A DNA stretch of 64,000 nucleotides, from positions 7,627,501 through 7,691,500 of the forward strand of contig CM067314.1 in NCBI GenBank assembly GCA_034231615.1, read 5' to 3'. The stretch is from Meghimatium bilineatum (lineage: Eukaryota > Mollusca > Gastropoda > Stylommatophora > Philomycidae). This document shows, in pieces, positions 56,650-64,000 of the stretch. The stretch's first letter is position 1; each line of letters opens with the position of its first letter. Below the pieces are notes generated by a model. That model was not told the DNA's origin, did not search any database, and was given only the letters and a program-made list of their open reading frames with translations. A program made the translations under genes and the position numbers.

Positions 56650-58760
56650 GTTCTGTCGCTGCTGTGTTTGTGTTCTCGCAGGCGATAGTTCTGTCGCTGC
56701 TGTGTTTGCGCAGGCGATAGTTCTGTCACTGCTGTGTTTGTGTTCTCGCAGTCGATAGTTCTGTCGCTGCTGTGTTTGTGTTCTCGCAGGCGATAGTTCT
56801 GTCGCTGCTGTGTTTGCGCAGTCGATAGTTCTGTCGCTGCTGTGTTTGCGCAGGCGATAGTTCTGTCACTGCTGTGTTTGTGTTCTCGCAGTCGATAGTT
56901 CTGTCGCTGCTGTGTTTGTGTTCTCGCAGGCGATAGTTCTGTCGCTGCTGTGTTTGCGCAGGCGATAGTTCTGTCACTGCTGTGTTTGCGCAGGCGATAG
57001 TTCTGTCGCTGCTGTGTTTGTGTTCTCGCAGGAGATAGTTCTGTCGCTGCTGTGTTTGTGTTCTCGCAGGCGATAGTTCTGTCGCTGCTGTGTTTGCGCA
57101 GTCGATAGTTCTGTCGCTGCTGTGTTTGCGCAGGCGATAGTTCTGTCACTGCTGTGTTTGTGTTCTCGCAGTCGATAGTTCTGTCGCTGCTGTGTTTGTG
57201 TTCTCGCAGGCGATAGTTCTGTCGCTGCTGTGTTTGCGCAGGCGATAGTTCTGTCACTGCTGTGTTTGCGCAGGCGATAGTTCTGTCGCTGCTGTGTTTG
57301 TGTTCTCGCAGGAGATAGTTCTGTCGCTGCTGTGTTTGTGTTCTCGCAGTCGATAGTTCTGTCGCTGCTGTGTTTGTGTTCTCGCAGGCGATAGTTCTGT
57401 CGCTGCTGTGTTTGCGCAGGCGATAGTTCTGTCGCTGCTGTGTTTGTGTTCTCGCAGGCGATAGTTCTGTCGCTGCTGTGTTTGTGTTCTCGCAGGCGAT
57501 AGTTCTGTCGCTGCTGTGTTTGCGCAGGCGATAGTTCTGTCACTGCTGTGTTTGCGCAGGCGATAGTTCTGTCGCTGCTGTGTTTGTGTTCTCGCAGGAG
57601 ATAGTTCTGTCGCTGCTGTGTTTGTGTTCTCGCAGTCGATAGTTCTGTCGCTGCTGTGTTTGTGTTCTCGCAGGAGATAGTTCTGTCGCTGCTGTGTTTG
57701 TGTTCTCGCAGGCGATAGTTCTGTCGCTGCTGTGTTTGTGTTTGCGCAGTCGATAGTTCTGTCGCTGCTGTGTTTGCGCAGTCGATAGTTCTGTCGCTGC
57801 TGTGTTTGTGTTCTCGCAGGAGATAGTTCTGTCGCTGCTGTGTTTGTGTTCTCGCAGGCGATAGTTCTGTCGCTGCTGTGTTTGTGTTCTCGCAGTCGAT
57901 AGTTCTGTCGCTGCTGTGTTTGTGTTCTCGCAGGCGATAGTTCTGTCGCTGCTGTGTTTGCGCAGGCGATAGTTCTGTCACTGCTGTGTTTGCGCAGGCG
58001 ATAGTTCTGTCGCTGCTGTGTTTGTGTTCTCGCAGGAGATAGTTCTGTCGCTGCTGTGTTTGTGTTCTCGCAGTCGATAGTTCTGTCGCTGCTGTGTTTG
58101 TGTTCTCGCAGGCGATAGTTCTGTCGCTGCTGTGTTTGTGTTCTCGCAGGCGATAGTTCTGTCGCTGCTGTGTTTGCGCAGGCGATAGTTCTGTCACTGC
58201 TGTGTTTGCGCAGGCGATAGTTCTGTCGCTGCTGTGTTTGTGTTCTCGCAGGAGATAGTTCTGTCGCTGCTGTGTTTGTGTTCTCGCAGTCGATAGTTCT
58301 GTCGCTGCTGTGTTTGTGTTCTCGCAGGCGATAGTTCTGTCGCTGCTGTGTTTGTGTTCTCGCAGGCGATAGTTCTGTCGCTGCTGTGTTTGTGTTTGCG
58401 CAGTCGATAGTTCTGTCGCTGCTGTGTTTGCGCAGTCGATAGTTCTGTCGCTGCTGTGTTTGCGCAGTCGATAGTTCTGTCGCTGCTGTGTTTGCGCAGG
58501 CGATAGTTCTGTCACTGCTGTTTGTGTTCTCGCAGGAGATAGTTCTGTCGCTGCTGTTTGTGTTCTCGCAGGAGATAGTTCTGTCGCTGCTGTTTGTGTT
58601 CTCGCAGGAGATAGTTCTGTCGCTGCTGTTTGTGTTCTCGCAGGAGATAGTTCTGTCGCTGCTGTTTGTGTTCTCGCAGGAGATAGTTCTGTCGCTGCTG
58701 TGTTTGCGCAGGCCAGAGTGATATCGCTGCTGCGGTTGTGTTTGCGCAGGCAAGATTTCC
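56650..58760. repeat. 2.1-kb minisatellite of mixed 32- and 38-bp units
   Basis: All units share 'gatagttctgtcgctgctgt'; they differ in the linker, 'gtttgcgcag' (32 bp) or 'gtttgtgttctcgcag' (38 bp). A third, 36-bp type ('gctgctgtttgtgttctcg') forms a pure block at 58515-58695. It is GC- and CpG-rich against an AT-rich background. Higher-order blocks of 5-8 units repeat. Frames up to 513 codons on the minus strand are a by-product of the unit having no stops. Confidence 0.97.
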
Positions 58761-58999
58761 TTCTATGTAACCTTTATGACACATTTTATATTTTAGTTGT
58801 TTAAGTACAATACCTAATTTCTTATAGACTTAAAAAAGTGCACTGGTGTTTCAAACCTATGATGAACCCTCCTTCAGATATCTGTTGTTCTCGTGTAATG
58901 GGCAGGAGTTAGTGGATGTAGAAGCAAGTGACATAGTATTAGTACGTAGTACATTCGATGGTAGTTGTTGGGGTGATAACATTTTTATGTAAAGTAATT

Positions 59000-59530
59000 G
59001 TGATAGAAAAAATGTAGCAGTAGTAGCAGTAAAAGTACCGACTGTAGTAGCAGTAAAAGTACTGATAGTAGTATCATTAAAAGTACTGACAGTAGCAGCA
59101 TTAAAAGTACTGACAGAAGTAGCTGTAAAAGTGTAGACAGTAGTAGCTGTAAAAGTGCTGAAAATAGTAGCATTAAAAGTATAGAAAGTAGTAGCTGTAA
59201 AAGTGCTGAAAGTAGTAGCATTAAAAGTAGTGACAGTAGCAGCATTAAAAGTACTGACTGCAGCAGCATTAAAAGTGCTGAAAGTAGTAGCATTAAAAGT
59301 AGTGACAGTAGCAGCATTAAAAGTATTTACAGTAGTATCATAAAAGTGCTTACAGTAGTAGCATTAAAATTGCTGAAAGTAGTAGCTGTAAAAGTATTGA
59401 CAGTAGTAGCTGTAAAAGTGCTGACAGTAGTAGCTGTAAAAGTGCCGACAGTAGAAGCATTAAAAATATTGACAGTAGTAGCATTAAAAGTGCTGAAAGT
59501 AGTAGCAGTATAAGTGCTGACAGTAATAAT
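59000..59530. repeat. About 21-24 bp tandem array, about 24 copies
   Basis: Units of 'agtagtagcattaaaagtgc' plus 'tgaa/tgac'. A Leu-rich minus-strand frame is an artefact. Confidence 0.93.
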
Positions 59531-59609
59531 ATTATAAATTAAATTATTAATTTAATACCACCTTATTACCACCGTCAGCAACACTACCACGATCATAACA
59601 GGAACAACT

Positions 59610-59650
59610 ACCAACTATCATCATCATCCTCATCATCATTATCATCCTCC

Positions 59651-59690
<40 letters not shown>

Positions 59691-60000
59691 CCTCCTCCTC
59701 CTCATCATCATCATCATCCTCCTCCTCCTCCTCCTCATCATCATCATCATCATCATCACCAGAACTATCATCATTACCTCATTACCACGAGTACAAATGA
59801 CACCATCACCACCACCAATACCACTATCATCACCATCATTACCACCATGAAAATCACCACATCATCATCACCGCCACTACCACGACTACCACCATTATTA
59901 TCACCACCATCCCCACCACTATCAGCATAATGGTCACCGCCATCATGATTACTACCACCACTACCAGCACCATCATCATCATGAACGTCATCACCATACT
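59610..60000. repeat. (CAT)n/(CCT)n/(CAC)n triplet tract
   Basis: Pure 'cat' and 'cct' triplets at 59615-59765, then a diverged 'caccac/catcat' region. Confidence 0.95.
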
Positions 60001-60479
60001 CACTATCACAATAAAATATAATTGAAATATCATATTAGTAAAACAAATTTTTACACCAAATCAACAACGTAATATCATCCCTATCACAGAAAATAGGTAT
60101 TAATTAAAACTATTTCTGGACCAATCACCACTATACTGGCTTCATAGCATGGGTCTACAGGACCTGTCGCCACTTTACTGGCTTTGATTTGATATGGATT
60201 TGATTACTTCACAAGGCAAACTGTAACCTAGTGAAGCAATCAAACATCATCAATATACTTATATATTCATATTCTGTATCCATTCCCCTTTCCAATGATG
60301 TATTACACATACATTATTTATCAATATTAGTATGTCAAGTGATAAATAAAAAACATATATAAGGAAATTGTATAATATAATTTGGTCCAAAACTAAAAAC
60401 AATCAAGTCCTGAAAGAGTTCTAAAAATATAAAGTAATATACTCAACATTTTCCAAAGCAGACTAACTGGCAATAAAAA

Positions 60480-60835
60480 TATAGTTATTAACAGTATACA
60501 AAACCTACGAAGTCAACGTTTCGACCATTATGTCTTTATGAAGAACACCAGACAAGCAGAGAATAAACAGTAAATAAAATAATAATACTTCAAATGCACT
60601 AGTCACATACATTTAACAACATAAAACTACCGAAGCAACAAAAGATGGCATAAACACATACTTCACGAATTGTGGTAGAAATTATCATTGAATAGAAGAA
60701 ATCTGGTGGAATGAGAACATTATGTTTTTAAATATCTCCATCTTGATTATTTCTTCTATTTTGTCCTGTATTATTTTCACGATAAAGACCATTTGGTCGA
60801 AAAGTCATTTGTATGTTTTGTATTACTCCTTTGTA
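60480..60835. mobile_element. Fold-back element, 350 bp, hammerhead-like ends
   Basis: The left end 'gtatacaaaacctacgaagt' plus 'caacgtttcgaccattatgt' is the imperfect inverse of the right end (60735-60835: 'gataaagaccatttggtcga'). Read outward-in, both carry a stem-loop followed by GAAAC or GAAAA. No coding frame. It lies about 140 bp from the W2 donor. Confidence 0.65.
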
Positions 60836-60972
60836 TCCTCTTTATCGTCTTAATATGTTTTGTAAAAATATTAAAAAAATTATTATCACAGTATTTTCTA
60901 TTAATACCTATTGGAGAACAGTTTTACTGCAATTTTATCAAATACCAGATGACAACATCAACGTAAACTTAC

Positions 60973-61168
60973 GCCACAATTGCTCTGATTTGTTGTACTT
61001 GAAAGCAAAAGAATTGTACGGTAATCCAACATCATTTCTAAGAGGAAACTTTCCCCATTTATCCTCACACGCCATTTTGCCTGTGTTTGCTTCACGCAAG
61101 AACTCCGTTCTAACCACACTGTTTCCGTACAGGAAACTACCGTCGATAAAACTCGACTGCCAATTGAT
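60973..61168 (-). CDS. DUOX: DUOX exon W2: peroxidase-like domain
   Basis: Residues 64-129. It opens with INWQSSFIDGSFLYG, the family's 'xxIDGSxxYG' block that follows SPNNPRxQ, so W1 and W2 join exactly. Acceptor TTTTCACAG, donor GGC/GTAAGT, end phase 1. The middle (ACEDKWGKFPLRNDVGLPYN) is less conserved, as usual for this loop. Confidence 0.95.
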
Positions 61169-61254
61169 CTGTGAAAAGAAATATTAAATAATTAAGGGAT
61201 TAATTGAGTAGAATTTTATTTAATGAAAACTAAATATTGGAAATAATTTCTATT

Positions 61255-62120
61255 TTGCTACAACGAATACTGCTGCTAGTCTTCATATTGTTACTGCTGC
61301 AAGTGCTTCTATTGTTACTGCTGCTAGTCTTCATATTGTTACTGCTGCAAGTGCTTCTATTGTTACTGCTGCTAGTCTTCATATTGTTACTGCTGCAAGT
61401 GCTTCTATTGTTACTGCTGCTAGTCTTCATATTGTTACTGCTGCAAGTGCTTCTATTGTTACTGCTGCTAGTCTTCATATTGTTACTGCTGCAAGTGCTT
61501 CTATTGTTACTGCTGCTAGTCTTCATATTGTTACTGCTGCAAGTCTTCATATTGTTACTGCTGCTAGTCTTCATATTGTTACTGCTGCAAGTGCTTCTAT
61601 TGTTACTGCTGCAAGTGCTCCTATTGTTACTGTTGCTAGTACTCCTATTGTTACTGCCACTCTTTCTGATATGGCTGCTGTTTCTGCTATTGTTACTGCC
61701 ACTCTTTCGGATATGGCTGCTGTTTCTGCTATTGTTACTGCCACTCTTTCTGATATGGCTGCTATTTCTGCTATTGTTACTGCCACTCTTTCGGATATGG
61801 CTGCTGTTTCTGCTATTGTTACTGCCACTCTTTCTGATATGGCTGCTGTTTCTGCTATTGTTACTGCCACTCTTTCGGATATGGCTGCTGTTTCTGCTAC
61901 TGTTACTGCCACTCTTTCTGATATGGCTGCTGTTTCTGCTACTGTTACTGCCAATCTTTTTTATATGACTGCTGTTTCCGTTACTGTTCCTGCCTATCTT
62001 TCTGATATGGCTGCTGTTTTTGCTACTGTTACTGCTGCTCTTTCTAATATGGCTGCTGTTTCTGTTACTGTTACTGCTACTATTTCTGCTACTGTTACTG
62101 CTGCTGATACTGCTCCTACT
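61255..62120. repeat. Two abutting minisatellites, 48-bp and 42-bp units
   Basis: 61255-61640: about 7 units of 'cttcatattgttactgctgc' plus 'aagtgcttctattgttactgctgctagt' (two parts). 61640-62110: about 10 units of 'gccactctttctgatatggc' plus 'tgctgtttctgctattgttact'. Both unit lengths are multiples of three, so both strands stay open for hundreds of codons. It starts about 90 bp upstream of W2. Confidence 0.95.
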
Positions 62121-62159
62121 ACCACTACCATTTGTTACATCCACTTTTGAAAAATTCAA

Positions 62160-63170
62160 TTATAATTATGCTCATGTCGAATAGTTCGTATATGGCTAAT
62201 AAGCCATATTTGAACCGTCATTGCATAGTTCGAGCATAGAATGATGACTGTAGACAGATCTGGGTCTATCTGTGATTTTTTAGCTACTCTGCGCTGTTGA
62301 GCTGCTGCATTTTTCCTCTTTTCACAAAGATAATGCGCTCTTTTTGACTGTAGAACGCCATGTAGATCTTTTTTGTGCAATTTCTTCCCATTTATCTTGG
62401 CCTATTTCAAAGGCTTTCAGTGAGGTCTTTAATGAGTCCTTGTAGTGCTTCTTTTAGCCACCTTGAGATCGTGTACTCTTCTGCAAATCACCATAAAGAA
62501 GTATCTTTGGCAGGCGATGATCTGGCATACGTACCAGATAACCTGTCCAACGTATCTGTGTCTGCATCAGGATTGTGTCAATGCATGAGATACCAGCTCT
62601 ATCAAGGACAGTGGTATCTGGAATCTTGTCTTGCCATCTGATGTTCATAACTTTTGTGAGACAATTTTTGTGAAAATTATTGGAGTTTTCACATGACGTC
62701 TATTCACAGTCCATGTTTCGCTAGCGTATAACAGCACTGGAAGTACCACTGCTCTGTAAACTTTCAGCTTAGTCTGTAGGTTAATGCCATTTCTACGTCA
62801 TACATTTTCGTATATTTTGTCCAAAGTACTGCTTGCCGTGGCGATCCTTGTATATACTTCATCATCAACGTTGGCATTTTGTGATAAAGCACTAGGTATG
62901 TGAATCTATTCACAACTTTCAGTGCTACACCATTTACCTTTATGCAAGGCTCGAGATATCTTTTGTCAGATGTTGGTTGTAACATGACTTGTTTTTTCTG
63001 TGTTAATAATTAGTCCAATGTTGGTACATTCTTTGGAGAATCTGTCTATAATACTTTGTAGATCAGCCTCAGAGTTGGCATTTATGGCACAGTCATCAGC
63101 CGAGATATACAAACTAATTAGCAGTATCGAGTTTCTGAAGATGACTGAGTGTGTAAATCTATGGCGATAA
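62160..63170 (-). mobile_element. LINE reverse transcriptase C-terminal half, degraded
   Basis: Minus-strand frames: SADDCAINANSEADLQSIID (an ADD catalytic block), IGLIINTEKTSHV, then VLPVLLYASETW, DKIPDTTVLDRAGISCIDTI and a lysine-rich 3' end. Several frame breaks. It differs from the RTE-like and 50389-type LINEs. Confidence 0.85.
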
Positions 63171-63317
63171 AGCAACCAATGTAGACGGATGAGTGCGTAA
63201 ATCTATGGTGATCAAGACTATATGGTAATAAAGACTATACAATTTGACATTTTTATTTAATACATTTTTAATAACACTGTTAAACCAATTACATTTTAGT
63301 TTCTTTGTCATCTGTCA

Positions 63318-63480
63318 GTATTGTTAGAGGTTAGATTATTGGTCTCACATCCAGAAGTTCCAGGGTTCAACTCTCAGTAAGACTAGATTTTTTTTCTGTC
63401 GGACGATGCATAGTTACAACTACCACCTCGGTGCAAAACCCTAACGTGAAAACGTGCAGTATTTGACAGTATTTTAGTTT
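63318..63480 (+). mobile_element. tRNA-derived SINE
   Basis: 'gttagaggttagattattgg', B-box 'gggttcaactctc', and end 'cgtgcagtatttgacagta', the same family as 10533 and 53735. Its 5' end is damaged. Confidence 0.8.
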
Positions 63481-63494
63481 TATTTTAGTATTGT

Positions 63495-63570
63495 GTCATT
63501 ATTGTTTCTGACGAAGAGTTTTGGCTGAAACGTTAATTTTTATTGCGTTTATTCTTTGTTATCACTTCTA
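63495..63570 (+). repeat. Fold-back family end with hammerhead-like motif
   Basis: CTGACGA, a short imperfect stem, then GAAACGTTAA. It has the best match in the window to the CTGANGA ... GAAAC core, but the pairing of the flanking stems is poor. Confidence 0.45.
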
Positions 63571-63719
63571 CAATTATCGTATCAGTAGTATTTCATTTAA
63601 TTGTTTTATAAAGCATAGTTACTTATTAATATTATTTGTTGTAGATGTGACTTGAAGATTGAAAGGTGAACGAAAATAAAGGCGTTAACTAATTGATAAT
63701 ACTTTATACATCTGCATAC

Positions 63720-63907
63720 CTGCCTTCTTGGATTGTTCGGAGACTGTCCTGATGTCTTCTCGTACGATGATCTCTCATACGGCATTGTTTTATCTCCTTC
63801 TTCACCAGGGTCAAAATCAGGATCACCCCGTGGGACGGGCACGTCAAGGATCTCCACAGGACACGTGACCTCATCCGTGTCAAGGATTTCATGCTGCACT
63901 ATTTGAC
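63720..63907 (-). CDS. DUOX: DUOX exon W1: peroxidase-like domain
   Basis: Encodes residues 1-63 of the window protein. Signature family strings are VPVPRGDPDFDP, MPYERS and SPNNPRRQ, equivalent to the GDP...F..MPF..S..TG.SPNNPR block of animal DUOX. The acceptor is a TTTTTCAG at 63908 and the donor GGCAG/GTATGC ends the exon in phase 0. It starts in phase 1, so an upstream exon ending with one base of a Gly codon must lie beyond the window. Confidence 0.95.
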
Positions 63908-64000
63908 CTGAAAAACAAATACAAATATGAATTTAGAATCTTCTGGAAAATGTGTTCTTCTTGAAAACATCTTACATGCGGAAAACGGGTGTGCTGGTTC

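Noticed and set aside
56592-58784. Very long minus-strand open frames (up to 513 codons)
   Set aside because: They run through the 32/38-bp array in several frames at once. The repeat simply lacks stops, and there is no domain or non-repetitive coding sequence.

Overview
The window is intron-rich, AT-rich animal DNA. Nearly all of it lies inside one gene, transcribed from the minus strand, that encodes a dual oxidase (DUOX: peroxidase-like domain + EF-hands + NADPH oxidase). I placed 29 internal coding exons, called W1 to W29 in transcript order. They run from 63907 (W1, peroxidase-like domain) down to 178 (W29, NADPH-binding region). All have GT/AG borders and their reading phases agree at all 28 junctions, giving about 1283 codons. 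The first roughly 130 residues (start codon, signal peptide, start of the peroxidase-like domain) lie beyond position 64000. The last roughly 110 residues (end of the NADPH site and the C-terminus) lie before position 1.

The organism is an invertebrate, probably a lophotrochozoan and perhaps a mollusc. The reasons are the single long DUOX gene, the kinds of LINE and tRNA-derived SINE, and very abundant minisatellites. The species guess is inference only.

Layout along the plus strand: 1-11.7 kb, NADPH/FAD domain and six-helix oxidase core (W29-W22); 14.4-23.9 kb, linker, EF-hands and their N-terminal approach (W21-W16); 27.7-38.6 kb, PH-like domain and first membrane helix (W15-W11); 42.1-63.9 kb, peroxidase-like domain (W10-W1). 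The introns hold fragments of several LINE families (endonuclease and reverse transcriptase pieces in both orientations), tRNA-derived SINEs, a related set of SINE-like repeats with (GAA)n tails, a hAT-type MITE with a perfect 8-bp target duplication, a TA-flanked terminal-inverted-repeat element, fold-back elements carrying a hammerhead-like motif, and more than 25 tandem arrays with units of about 18 to 60 bp. I saw no retrovirus, LTR element or Polinton, and no second host gene.

The most unusual feature is that several minisatellites grow out of exon-intron borders and copy the splice site with each unit. The acceptor of W12 (30-bp units, in frame, stop-free for about seven units), the donor of W17 (three donors 33 bp apart, in frame) and the donors of W13 and W23 (about eight and five near-copies) all show this. 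The effect is a ladder of alternative or decoy splice sites within one gene.
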